Made by a program: the position numbers and the translations under genes. DNA of 64,000 nucleotides, from positions 5,394,001-5,458,000 of the forward strand of contig NZ_AP014624.1 in assembly GCF_000829375.1 (NCBI RefSeq). The letters are read 5' to 3'. Positions 34,943-43,495 of the stretch are shown here, in pieces. This stretch comes from Chryseobacterium sp. StRB126 (GTDB lineage Bacteria > Bacteroidota > Bacteroidia > Flavobacteriales > Weeksellaceae). The first letter of the stretch is position 1. Each line of letters opens with the position of its first letter. The notes below the pieces were generated by a model. The model was not told the DNA's origin. It ran no database searches and saw only the letters and a list, made by a program, of their open reading frames with translations.

Positions 34943-35692
34943 TTAAATAAAGGACGCATCGTCCAAAAAACTTTCTGCAATCTCTGTTGCAGACATTGTG
35001 CAGGTAACATATTTCCTGCTTTTAATAAGATCGGTATCTTCAGTTTTCGAATCCCATGAGTATGATTTACCATGAATTTTTTTGTTGATAATTCCAGTCA
35101 CTTTGTACTGTTCTAAATACGCGTCTAATTCTGCCTCCTCTTTTTTCAATTCTGCATCTATAGGCTTGTAATGAGTTATCATATGAGGTCTTGTCCTCAA
35201 GGTAAATCTCCACGGTTCCGTAAATTCGTAGTAAGTTTCATTGTATTTCCGGAAGGGACAGTATTCTTCCTTTTTCAGGAAATATTGTCTTTCTCTTGGG
35301 GTAAGCCCAAATTTCGGACTGCCCCAGGAGTATGAAGAAACACGGTTAAGCTTCTGCTCTCTTTCTACATATATTCTTCGTCCAAATTTTCTTTTCTTTT
35401 TCAAAAATTGGCGGCTTCCGGAATACATGTAGGTATTGATTTTCTTCAAAATCTCTTCAAAGAACTCTCCATCACTACTTCTCATGACATCATCCCTTAC
35501 TACAAAGAACCTTACGAATCCTAATTGATAGGGATTTTCCAGAGGAATAAGTGGAATATTTTTTCTTATATGCCAGACTTCCTTACTACGTTTATACTTT
35601 TTTCTTATCTGTTTTTCTACATCTTTTTTTATTATTCTTTTTCTGCTTCTCAGGCTTCTCAGCCGGTAAGACAGAAGGTTATCATTTTCCAT
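34943..35692 (-). CDS. Unrecognised basic protein heading the RtcB-PrfH operon
   Basis: A 249-residue soluble protein that I cannot assign. The N-terminal 35 residues are strongly basic (RLRSLRSRKRIIKKDVEKQIRKKYKRSKE); a hydrophobic strand GFVRFFVVRDD follows, then FLKKKRKFGRRIYV, many aromatic residues (SYSWGSPKFGL, CPFRKYNETYYEFTEPWRF) and an acidic C-terminal part. High Arg/Lys/Tyr content suits an RNA- or ribosome-binding protein (inference). ATG at 35692 is preferred to an in-frame GTG 9 bases upstream. rtcB follows after 11 bases, so co-expression is likely. Confidence 0.75.
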   Translation of the reverse strand: MENDNLLSYRLRSLRSRKRIIKKDVEKQIRKKYKRSKEVWHIRKNIPLIPLENPYQLGFVRFFVVRDDVMRSSDGEFFEEILKKINTYMYSGSRQFLKKKRKFGRRIYVEREQKLNRVSSYSWGSPKFGLTPRERQYFLKKEEYCPFRKYNETYYEFTEPWRFTLRTRPHMITHYKPIDAELKKEEAELDAYLEQYKVTGIINKKIHGKSYSWDSKTEDTDLIKSRKYVTCTMSATEIAESFLDDASFI

Positions 35693-35891
35693 GTAAGACA
35701 CAAGGTATCAGATACAAGACCCGAAATATCGGATTTGCTCCTAGTCTATTTTCCTAATCAACTAAAATATTAGTTGAATGAATTAATAATGATGAACGGG
35801 TATAGTTTTAAGGCTAAAACCTCAACTATTTTGTTCTTAAAAAACACTTAAAAAGATTTCGGGGAAACATGAGTTTGAAATATTGCGCAAT
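35693..35891. other. Spacer between leader transcript and RtcB operon
   Basis: No convincing gene. It contains a perfect inverted repeat, TCAACTAA-AATA-TTAGTTGA (35758-35777). Close to the operon start it also has a degenerate repeat of the TCTTGTATCTGATACCTTGTGTCT type on the minus strand (about 35697-35722) and a short CCGAAATATCGG palindrome (35721-35732). No TTG-N19-TAnnTTTG promoter for the operon was found here. Confidence 0.5.
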
Positions 35892-35925
35892 AAAAAAACC
35901 CGAAATCTCTACGACTTCGGGTTTT
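35892..35925 (-). terminator. Strong minus-strand terminator between leader ORF and RtcB operon
   Basis: AAAACCCGAA (35895-35904) pairs with TTCGGGTTTT (35916-35925). On the minus strand the stem is followed by seven T. It lies 22 bases after the stop of the 25-codon ORF and about 200 bases before the first operon gene. Confidence 0.85.
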
Positions 35926-35946
35926 GATATGTATTGTACTATTTTT

Positions 35947-36024
35947 CTAAGAGTGTACCAAACCGCGAAGCCTTACCACCATAAGGGGTAATCCAACTGT
36001 AGAATTCTGATTAGTTCTGAACAT
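35947..36024 (-). CDS. 25-residue leader-type ORF ahead of the RtcB operon
   Basis: An ATG-started frame of 25 codons (MFRTNQNSTVGLPLMVVRLR followed by GLVHS). It lies about 35 bases after the predicted start of transcription from a near-perfect promoter and 22 bases before a strong terminator. It has no run of one amino acid as in classical attenuators. It could be a leader peptide controlling read-through into the RtcB operon, a free small protein, or a chance frame inside a structured small RNA of about 170 nt. Confidence 0.4.
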   Translation of the reverse strand: MFRTNQNSTVGLPLMVVRLRGLVHS

Positions 36025-36065
36025 TGCTTCGTTGTTTTTAAATGGTTAAACTTGATTTTCAGGTG

Positions 36066-36095
36066 CAAATATAGAATTATTTTTTTAATCATCAA
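36066..36095 (-). promoter_or_regulatory. Near-perfect Bacteroidota promoter for the leader transcript
   Basis: On the minus strand TTG (36095-36093), exactly 19 bases, then TATATTTG (36073-36066) match TTG-N19-TAnnTTTG. The predicted transcription start is near 36060. Confidence 0.7.
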
Positions 36096-36107
36096 TTATT
36101 TAAATCT

Positions 36108-36115
36108 TATTTTTG
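36108..36115 (+). promoter_or_regulatory. Putative -7 box for the lipoprotein gene
   Basis: TATTTTTG matches TAnnTTTG, 15 bases before the ATG at 36131; no TTG at the -33 position. Confidence 0.35.
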
Positions 36116-36130
36116 TGAAAAACGAGTTTT

Positions 36131-36973
36131 ATGCATAGATTTTTATTGGCATTACTTCCATTACTTTTCATAGGATGTAAGAAAGAGGAACCTGTAAAAA
36201 AAGAAGAGGTGAAAGTAGTAGAGAAAGGTTGTTTTTCTCCTCATTTTATGGAAAAAATCCTGGCGTTGGAGGAAATGAAAGACCAAGCTAAGTTTCTCGA
36301 ATCAGAGACCAAAGGAAAAGGCAAGATCGGTTTTCTTGTAGACAGTACAAAAGTAAATAATGGCTGGGATTATTCTATTTCTGTTGGATATAACGGTCCG
36401 GATCGTTTTGAAACCTATCATATTTTTCATGCTTCAGGTGATAAATGTAATGTGTTAACCGTATTAGAACCTATATCCGGAGAATATATTTCTATTGAGG
36501 AATGGAGAAAGGGTAAAGATGAACCTGCACCAATGGAATCTTTATTAAAGCAAGGGCTTTACAGCTTACCAATTGAAAGTCTTCCACAGGTAGATGTAAA
36601 GTTTATAGAAACTGATTTTGCGGTGGAAGGCTCACAAAAGTACAGCTGTGGAGAGCCTACATTCCGATATTTTCCTTTAACCCGATACAAAAATATTGAA
36701 CTAATTCTTGTCCCTATGGATTGCGGAGATTTTGATTACCGTTATTATCTGCTTACTGTATTGAATAACAGCATCGTTGGTGAAGCCTATGTAGAAGGTA
36801 TTTGGTTTGATCCCGGAAAAGATGACAAGAAAGAAGAATTCAGCAGTTATGAAATCAATAAAACAGGGGAAATTACTGTAACAACGGATCATCAGATTGA
36901 TGGAAATTCTCAAAAGATAACTAAAGCGTATTATCAGATTACGGATGATGGTAAAATCATTCAGAAAAAATAA
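36131..36973 (+). CDS. Hypothetical lipoprotein
   Basis: A 280-residue lipoprotein: short signal peptide with lipobox LLFIGC (Cys about 16), a Lys/Glu-rich linker (KKEEPVKKEEVKVVEKG), then a globular part with four cysteines that could form disulfides (positions about 34, 99, 178, 199). No family recognised. Gene is monocistronic with a strong terminator shared with the convergent M28 peptidase gene. Confidence 0.78.
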   Translation: MHRFLLALLPLLFIGCKKEEPVKKEEVKVVEKGCFSPHFMEKILALEEMKDQAKFLESETKGKGKIGFLVDSTKVNNGWDYSISVGYNGPDRFETYHIFHASGDKCNVLTVLEPISGEYISIEEWRKGKDEPAPMESLLKQGLYSLPIESLPQVDVKFIETDFAVEGSQKYSCGEPTFRYFPLTRYKNIELILVPMDCGDFDYRYYLLTVLNNSIVGEAYVEGIWFDPGKDDKKEEFSSYEINKTGEITVTTDHQIDGNSQKITKAYYQITDDGKIIQKK

Positions 36974-37015
36974 AATAAAGGCTGTTTCAATTTTTGAAAC
37001 AGCCTTTATTTTTTT
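36972..37015. terminator. Bidirectional terminator between lipoprotein and M28 peptidase genes
   Basis: A perfect 19-bp stem (36972-36990 with 36994-37012; core AAAGGCTGTTTCAA) and a 3-base loop, with A/T runs on both sides. Confidence 0.9.
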
Positions 37016-38000
37016 ACTTGAGGTGAATAATGCTTAGAAAAATAGCATCAATAACTTTTGTCATCCTTTTGATATCCAATGTTTCTAAAGTATCTGTAGC
37101 TTTGTGATAATTTTTGTTTCTAAAGAAGGACGTATCGGTAATCATGAGTGCTGGAAAGCCAAACTTCCAATAATTCAAATGATCGGAATAGTCTACACCA
37201 CCAACAAATTTCGGAGCTGGAAATGTTTCTGCTTTTATCTGATTTGATTTTTTAAATTGTTCTATAAAGTTTCCTACGAATGACCCTGCTCCGCTGAACT
37301 TTTTCACTAAAGTAATAAAATCACCTTTGTCACCATAAATCCAGGAAAGAGCACCTATAGGAAAATCCTGAGATCCTTTTTCGTCTTTAAAATAACCAAT
37401 CATTTCTACACTGCCCATTCCATAGACATTGATATTGTTGTCTTTTAAATATTTAGCATGAACATAGCTGCCCATATTTTCTGTTCTAAAATAAGGAGGC
37501 TCTTCTAATGTATAAGCCACAAGATCTACTCTATACTTGAGTTTTTGGTTTTGAAGCATTCTTGCCAGCTCCAGAAGTGCGGTAACTCCGGTAGCATTAT
37601 CGTCTGCTCCCTGTTGATCTCCACAAACATCATAATGAGCTCCTATGATGATTCTTTTGCTGTTTCCCGTACCAAAAGAGCATATTACGTTTTTATAGAC
37701 CTGTCCATTTACTGTATATTCCTGAAATGCTGTACTATCGGCATAAGTCGTGAAAGTTTGATGAATATAATCTGCAACAGTATTTAATTGATCTATATTT
37801 TTATGATTCCGGAATTGTGGAGTCTGGGTAAGTGCTGCCAGATGTTTTTTAACCTGTGCACTATCTGCAGGAACAGGAGAAACTTGTACTGTCTGCTCCT
37901 TTTTACCTCCTGAAAAGAGCAATACTATACTTATAAAGAGAAAGCCTACAAAGAAAATCAGCTTTTTCTTCGTAGGCTTTAGTATGTTTTTTAAACCCAT
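37014..38000 (-). CDS. M28 family aminopeptidase-like metallopeptidase
   Basis: A 328-residue protein with one N-terminal membrane anchor (about 15-32) and a periplasmic M28 domain. Zinc ligands can be read: His and Asp in IGAHYDVCGDQQGADDNATG (about 144-163), the catalytic Glu pair in YTLEEPPY (about 189), an Asp in GGVDYSDHLN and His in NYHKATDT near the C-terminus. Likely a di-zinc aminopeptidase. ATG at 38000 is preferred; the longer frame would overlap the mutase gene. Partner genes not obvious. Confidence 0.88.
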   Translation of the reverse strand: MGLKNILKPTKKKLIFFVGFLFISIVLLFSGGKKEQTVQVSPVPADSAQVKKHLAALTQTPQFRNHKNIDQLNTVADYIHQTFTTYADSTAFQEYTVNGQVYKNVICSFGTGNSKRIIIGAHYDVCGDQQGADDNATGVTALLELARMLQNQKLKYRVDLVAYTLEEPPYFRTENMGSYVHAKYLKDNNINVYGMGSVEMIGYFKDEKGSQDFPIGALSWIYGDKGDFITLVKKFSGAGSFVGNFIEQFKKSNQIKAETFPAPKFVGGVDYSDHLNYWKFGFPALMITDTSFFRNKNYHKATDTLETLDIKRMTKVIDAIFLSIIHLK

Positions 38001-38044
38001 AGATGTGCTTTTACTTTCTTTTTGAAAATTAAAGCTTTTTGGGA

Positions 38045-40165
38045 TTAGTTTTCTAAAAATCTTTCTAGGATCTCCACCGCACATTTGGGAAGATTGGTTC
38101 CCGGACCGAAAATGAAATCTGCTCCATTCGCATAAAGGAATTCATAATCCTGTTGTGGAATAACACCTCCAACTACAATGGTAATGTCATCTGCACCCAG
38201 CTTTTTCAGTTCTCCTACTACCTGAGGCACTAATGTTTTGTGTCCGGCAGCCAGTGAGGATACTCCCAGAATGTGGATATCATTTTCTACAGCCTGTTTT
38301 GCTACTTCTTCCGGTGTTTGGAACAATGGAGCTACGTCAACATCGAATCCCATATCTGCAAATGCGGTTGCCACTACCTTTGCACCTCTGTCATGCCCAT
38401 CCTGACCCATTTTAGCCACCATAATTCTTGGGCGACGGCCTTCTTCTTCTTCAAACTTTTGAGTCAGATTAAGGGCTTTTTCAAAATATTCGTTTTTACC
38501 GGCATTCATAGCGTATACTCCAGAGATTGTTTTAATGTTGGCTTTATATCTTCCGAAGGTTTCTTCCATAGCATCACTCATTTCGCCAAGGGTAACTCTT
38601 CTTCTCGCCGCTTCAATACAAAGTGCCAGCAGGTTTCCTTTTCCTGTTTTCGCACTTTCACGGATTTCATTCAGGATTTCCGTTACTGCGTCAGCACTTC
38701 TTTCTGCTTTAATAGTATTTAATCGTTCGATCTGCTTTCTTCGAACTTCTGTATTATCAATATCAAGAATCTCTATGGCATCTTGTTTTAATGAGGATTT
38801 GAATGAGTTTACCCCAATGATGAATTCTTCACCGCTATCAATTTTAGCCTGCTTTTTAGCAGCAGCTTCTTCAATCCTCATTTTTGGAATCCCTGCTTCA
38901 ATGGCTTTGGTCATTCCGCCTTCCTGTTCTACCTCATCAATATACCTCATCGCTTCTTCAATCATCTGCTGAGTAAGGCTTTCTACAAGGTTACTTCCTC
39001 CCATCGGATCTACTACATCACATATTCCACTTTCCTGCTGAAGAATGATCTGTGTGTTCCTTGCAATTTTAGCTGAATAATCGGTAGGAAGGGCAATAGC
39101 TTCATCCAATGCATTGGTGTGTAATGATTGTGTTCCTCCTAGTGCTGAAGATAATGCTTCAATGGCAGTTCTTGTAATATTATTGAAAGGTTCCTGTTCT
39201 GTTAATGACCATCCTGAAGTTTGAGAGTGGGTTCTTAATGCTAAAGATTTTGGATTCTGAGGATTAAACTGCTTTAAAAGTGTTGCCCAAATATATCTTG
39301 CCGCACGCATTTTAGCAATTTCCATGAAGTGATTCATCCCGATTGCCCAGAAGAATGATAAACGTGGAGCAAAATCATCCACATTCATTCCCGCTTTAAT
39401 TCCTGTTCTTACATATTCAAGACCATCTGCAAGGGTGTATGCCATTTCCAGTACCGGAGTAGCTCCTGCTTCCTGCATGTGATACCCTGAAATGGAAATA
39501 GAGTTAAATTTCGGGATGTTTTGCGAAGTATATTCAAAAATGTCTGCAATGATCTTCATGGACGGTGCAGGTGGATAAATATAAGTATTTCTTACCATGA
39601 ACTCTTTCAGAATATCATTTTGAATGGTTCCTGAAAGTAGCTCCTGCTTTACTCCCTGTTCTTCTGCTGCTACAATATAGAAAGACAAAATTGGAAGTAC
39701 AGCCCCATTCATTGTCATGGAAACTGAGATCTGATCTAACGGAATTTCGTTAAAAAGAATCTTCATATCTTCCACTGAATCGATAGCCACTCCTGCTTTT
39801 CCTACGTCTCCTACTACTCTTGCATGGTCAGAATCATATCCTCTGTGCGTAGCAAGGTCAAAAGCTACGGAAAGTCCTTTCTGCCCTGCAGCAAGGTTTC
39901 TTCTGTAAAAGGCGTTGGATTCTTCAGCTGTGGAGAATCCGGCATACTGACGGATCGTCCATGGCTTTTGAACATACATGGTGGAATACGGTCCTCTCAG
40001 GTAAGGTTCAATTCCTGGGGAAGTCTGTGTTAATGATTCATCTTTTACATCCTTTTTTTCATAGGATGACTTAAGTTCTAACCCGTCTTTTTCAAAGTTG
40101 TAAATTTCTCTTTCCTGAGGAGATACACTAAAATCGGGCTTTTTCACAGAAATTGTTTTTCGCAT
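38045..40165 (-). CDS. scpA: Methylmalonyl-CoA mutase (large/catalytic subunit)
   Basis: A 706-residue adenosylcobalamin enzyme converting succinyl-CoA and methylmalonyl-CoA. The TIM-barrel substrate domain includes [30 protein letters not shown] (about 58-87). The C-terminal B12-binding domain has the base-off motif GQDGHDRG (DxHxxG, about 580-587) and the [17 protein letters not shown] segment. The length equals the catalytic subunit or the homodimeric ScpA form. No small-subunit mutA gene is adjacent. The chaperone gene meaB is about 9 kb away in this window. Confidence 0.96.
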   Translation of the reverse strand: MRKTISVKKPDFSVSPQEREIYNFEKDGLELKSSYEKKDVKDESLTQTSPGIEPYLRGPYSTMYVQKPWTIRQYAGFSTAEESNAFYRRNLAAGQKGLSVAFDLATHRGYDSDHARVVGDVGKAGVAIDSVEDMKILFNEIPLDQISVSMTMNGAVLPILSFYIVAAEEQGVKQELLSGTIQNDILKEFMVRNTYIYPPAPSMKIIADIFEYTSQNIPKFNSISISGYHMQEAGATPVLEMAYTLADGLEYVRTGIKAGMNVDDFAPRLSFFWAIGMNHFMEIAKMRAARYIWATLLKQFNPQNPKSLALRTHSQTSGWSLTEQEPFNNITRTAIEALSSALGGTQSLHTNALDEAIALPTDYSAKIARNTQIILQQESGICDVVDPMGGSNLVESLTQQMIEEAMRYIDEVEQEGGMTKAIEAGIPKMRIEEAAAKKQAKIDSGEEFIIGVNSFKSSLKQDAIEILDIDNTEVRRKQIERLNTIKAERSADAVTEILNEIRESAKTGKGNLLALCIEAARRRVTLGEMSDAMEETFGRYKANIKTISGVYAMNAGKNEYFEKALNLTQKFEEEEGRRPRIMVAKMGQDGHDRGAKVVATAFADMGFDVDVAPLFQTPEEVAKQAVENDIHILGVSSLAAGHKTLVPQVVGELKKLGADDITIVVGGVIPQQDYEFLYANGADFIFGPGTNLPKCAVEILERFLEN

Positions 40166-40254
40166 TCCAATAATTTTTGTCCCCGTAAAGTTAATTTTTT
40201 TGAACGAAACATGAAACTTCTGTTAACATTCAGTTTTTCTGAAGTTTATCTAAA

Positions 40255-40281
40255 GAAAAAGGCCGGGCAAATGCCTGGCCT
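40255..40281 (-). terminator. Terminator after the secreted M12B-like protease gene
   Basis: An imperfect stem (one mismatch) pairs 40260-40269 with 40272-40281 (AGGCC-x-GGCA). On the minus strand it is followed by TTTTTCTTT. Confidence 0.7.
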
Positions 40282-40303
40282 ATATGCAAATTATCTTATC
40301 TTA

Positions 40304-43300
40304 TTATTTTTTAATAAGCTTAGTATTGTAAGTATTTTTATCGTCTTTGATAGTTACTACATACATACCTTTAATTAATGAAGCAACATTAATTCTTTGT
40401 CCGTCAATCTGACCCTCCTGAACTAATCTTCCGTCTGCAGAGTAGATTTTGTAATCTGCTTTACCTTTAAGATTTTTAACCTCTACGAAAGTATCTGCAG
40501 GGTTAGGATAGATAGATATTTCTGATGATTTTGTACCTCTTACTTCATCTGTAGCAAGATTTCCTGCAGCAATCTTCACTGAGAAATCTTTAAATGACCC
40601 ATAAGAATATAAACCTCCTCCTTCTAGGTATGCTGGGCTACCACATGGTCCACTAAATGGAACAAATGATGAACTTGCCACTCTCATTCTTAATGTTTTA
40701 TCTCCTTCATAAGCATCAGCTGGAACTGTAAAGGTTATTGTTCCGGAATGTAAAGAATTCGTATCAGGCACCCCATTTTTAGTACCAATTTTCTCCGTAC
40801 TTTCGAAAACACCATTTCTATTGTAGTCAATCCATACTTCTAAAACATCCGGATAACTTGGATCACCAATTTCGTTACCAATGGTAATGTAAGATAAATT
40901 ATATTGTGTTCCTTTGGTTAGATTGATCAATTTACTTGCATCTTCACTAAAATCTAAATAGCTACTAAAAATACTCTTATAAGTAGCATCTAAATACGCC
41001 AAATTAGCGACATTCAGCTTAGCCAAACCACTGTTAAGAGAAAAACTTGCAAAACTGTTTCCTCCACTGCTCATTAGGCAATAATCTGCTCCTGTTCTCA
41101 ATCCTTTTGTTTTGAATGTGTAACTAGGAGAGAATGCTCCTACAACGGTATTAACTACTGCAGCAACCTGAATTTCATAGTTCGTTTCATCTTCAAGAGA
41201 GCTTATTGACAGTGAGTTAGCAGGACTCGTTGCATTTACCCAAGTTGTAGCACCCACTTTTCTATACTTAACAGAATAGGTAGCACCAGGAACCGAGTTC
41301 CAACCTACAACAGCAGAATTTTTCAATATGTCTGTAGCAGTAGCAGCTACCCCAGTTGGTGCAGCTGTAGTTGAAGTTGGAGCCATACCAACAGTTACCT
41401 TAGGTGATACAGCGTAGAATATATTTCCAATTGCAGAAATTTTTAATTTAATAGGACCTGTTAAAGAAGAGGGCATTTGAGCAGTATAACTACCTGTATT
41501 CGCAGTAGAAGCTACAAGCTCAGTCCATGATGCACCGTTTACAAGATCTGTTGTATATTCAATTTTTACATTAGCTACGTTATATGGTGCATTATTGGTA
41601 TTTACTACATCCCATGAAATTGTATTAGTAGCGTTATTATATAATACTGAAGCATCAGTAAGTCCTTTAAATTTAAAAGGGCCATCTTGCTTAACATCCA
41701 CTTTTGTTTCCGCAGAAACTAACATTGGATTTGTTGCATTTCCGTCTCTAACCGTTACAGCGTAGTTTAAGAGTCTAGGAACATAAGATACACTTTCCCA
41801 TTTAGCTTTATCAGTTAAATTTCCAGACATTACAATAGGAAGACTTGGGAAATATCTTCTTCCACTAGTCGTTCCAAAATAAGATCTTGTTAATGCTCCC
41901 TGAGAATTATATCCCCAACCTGTATCTCCTGAAATAGAATGTACATTATCAACACTATCATATTGTTCCCATGTATAAGTAAGCGGATCAGCATCTGTAG
42001 CTGTAGCATCCAAATAATATGCAGTTCCTTTAGGGATACTGTACACTGCATTAAGAGGTGAAATTACTGGTGCTGTGTTAGTTGTTATATCCTGCCATAC
42101 TCCACATGTTGTTTTACTATCCAACTTGTTTAACACCTGGTTAATGGATGAATAATGGAAATAAGCATCTGTGAAAGCCTGTACATTATCACCAGTAATT
42201 CCGGCATATCCCATAATAGTTGTACCTCCTCCTGGCTCAATATTTACCCCTGATCCTTCTGAAGTATGAGAGAATGTATGATTTGCGCCCAGCTGGTGTC
42301 CCATTTCATGAGCTGCATAATCAATATCAAAAGCATCTCCTGTTGGAGTCTCCATCTGAGTAAATCCGGATCCTTTTGCTAAAGAATTATTATTTGCAGG
42401 ATTCACACATGTTGTTCCGATTCCCCCTGCGTTACCGTTTCCTCCTGCTGCATTAAATACGTGTCCCATATCATAATTAGCATTCCCAACATCTTGGGTA
42501 AGCATTCTCTGAAGCTGAAGGTTTAGTGAAGGATCACCCTGAACAACCGGAGGCGTATAGAAATCTGTATTAGGATCTGTATATATAATATTAGGAAGGT
42601 CTTGAATAATCAGCTTAATTCCAAAGTCTTTCTGGAAAATACCATTTACACGGTTCATTGTAGCATTCATTTTCGCTACAGTATTTGTTGTCCCTCCGCT
42701 AGGGTCAAACTTTTTAGTATATTCACCTGTAACTGCCAAGGCTAGTCTATAGGTTCTGAACTTTGTGCTAGCAGGTCTATTCGTAATCCCTGCATTAATA
42801 TTAGAAAGGTTTTTTTTCCCGTAAGCTTCTAATCCTTTTATGTCCAAAAGATTTTTCTCATCTGTTGTACATTCAAACCCATGCTCTCCTTCTGTTCTTT
42901 TAGTCTTATAGAAAACCCCATACACCTGATTATCAGCAGTAATAGGTTCTATAAACTGGAACTTTCCATCTTTAATAATCATAGATTGCATTTCATTCGG
43001 AGAAGTACTGAATCTTAAATATTTAGAAGGATCATCTACACCAACTCCCACATAAGAACCCAACTGATATCTGTCTGCCATAGATTTTTCCATCACAGGA
43101 TCACTATATACAGCAAACTTTTCAATTTTTCCTTCTGCTGTAGGTAAAGAAATGATCACTGCCTGAGCTCCTTTTCCTGTTTCTACAGCGTCTTTTAAAG
43201 TATTTCTAAGAGACTGTAAATCCAATCTATAAGAATACTGAACTTCTACTTCTTTTCTTACTTCGGACGTTTTTTGTGAGGCCGGCGTCCACCTCTGTGC

Positions 43301-43357
43301 ATTAAAGCTAGACAAACCTGCTGCCAATGCACAAACTAGTAAAATTCTTTTTTTCAT
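40304..43357 (-). CDS. Secreted reprolysin-like (M12B-type) metalloprotease with T9SS type A signal
   Basis: A 1017-residue extracellular protease. Signal peptide about 1-20, propeptide-like region to about 200, and a metzincin domain with the zinc motif HEMGHQLGANH (HExxHxxGxxH, about 352-362) and Met-turn TIMGYAG. These are followed by a fibronectin III-like domain (about 665-755, VGWNSVPGATYSVKYR), a GEVED-type domain (about 850-930, LEVWIDYNRNGVFESTEKIG) and a C-terminal T9SS type A sorting domain (about 945-1017, SIYPNPADTFVEVKN...YVVTIKDDKNTYNTKLIKK). Exported through the Por system. Confidence 0.93.
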   Translation of the reverse strand: MKKRILLVCALAAGLSSFNAQRWTPASQKTSEVRKEVEVQYSYRLDLQSLRNTLKDAVETGKGAQAVIISLPTAEGKIEKFAVYSDPVMEKSMADRYQLGSYVGVGVDDPSKYLRFSTSPNEMQSMIIKDGKFQFIEPITADNQVYGVFYKTKRTEGEHGFECTTDEKNLLDIKGLEAYGKKNLSNINAGITNRPASTKFRTYRLALAVTGEYTKKFDPSGGTTNTVAKMNATMNRVNGIFQKDFGIKLIIQDLPNIIYTDPNTDFYTPPVVQGDPSLNLQLQRMLTQDVGNANYDMGHVFNAAGGNGNAGGIGTTCVNPANNNSLAKGSGFTQMETPTGDAFDIDYAAHEMGHQLGANHTFSHTSEGSGVNIEPGGGTTIMGYAGITGDNVQAFTDAYFHYSSINQVLNKLDSKTTCGVWQDITTNTAPVISPLNAVYSIPKGTAYYLDATATDADPLTYTWEQYDSVDNVHSISGDTGWGYNSQGALTRSYFGTTSGRRYFPSLPIVMSGNLTDKAKWESVSYVPRLLNYAVTVRDGNATNPMLVSAETKVDVKQDGPFKFKGLTDASVLYNNATNTISWDVVNTNNAPYNVANVKIEYTTDLVNGASWTELVASTANTGSYTAQMPSSLTGPIKLKISAIGNIFYAVSPKVTVGMAPTSTTAAPTGVAATATDILKNSAVVGWNSVPGATYSVKYRKVGATTWVNATSPANSLSISSLEDETNYEIQVAAVVNTVVGAFSPSYTFKTKGLRTGADYCLMSSGGNSFASFSLNSGLAKLNVANLAYLDATYKSIFSSYLDFSEDASKLINLTKGTQYNLSYITIGNEIGDPSYPDVLEVWIDYNRNGVFESTEKIGTKNGVPDTNSLHSGTITFTVPADAYEGDKTLRMRVASSSFVPFSGPCGSPAYLEGGGLYSYGSFKDFSVKIAAGNLATDEVRGTKSSEISIYPNPADTFVEVKNLKGKADYKIYSADGRLVQEGQIDGQRINVASLIKGMYVVTIKDDKNTYNTKLIKK

Positions 43358-43434
43358 AATTACTTAATCATTCTAAGATTAATAAACTTTAAATATCCGC
43401 GATAAAAATAAGAATTATAAACATAACAAGACGT

Positions 43435-43475
43435 AAAAAAAATGACTGATTTTAAATAAAATTAGTCATTTTTTA
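43435..43475 (-). terminator. Terminator after the prolyl oligopeptidase gene
   Basis: An 11-bp core stem (AAAAAATGACT at about 43437-43447 with AGTCATTTTTT at 43464-43474), extended by A/T pairs, lies just after the minus-strand stop codon at 43496. Confidence 0.75.
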
Positions 43476-43495
43476 AATATTTCACTTTTTAAAAC

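Noticed and set aside
35947..36024. Classical amino-acid attenuator
   Set aside because: The peptide contains no run of a single amino acid and the downstream genes are not biosynthetic, so a textbook attenuator is not supported; a different leader mechanism remains open.
38273..38972. Plus-strand frames of 145-149 codons inside the mutase gene
   Set aside because: They are overlapping shadows of a strongly conserved coding region in two frames.
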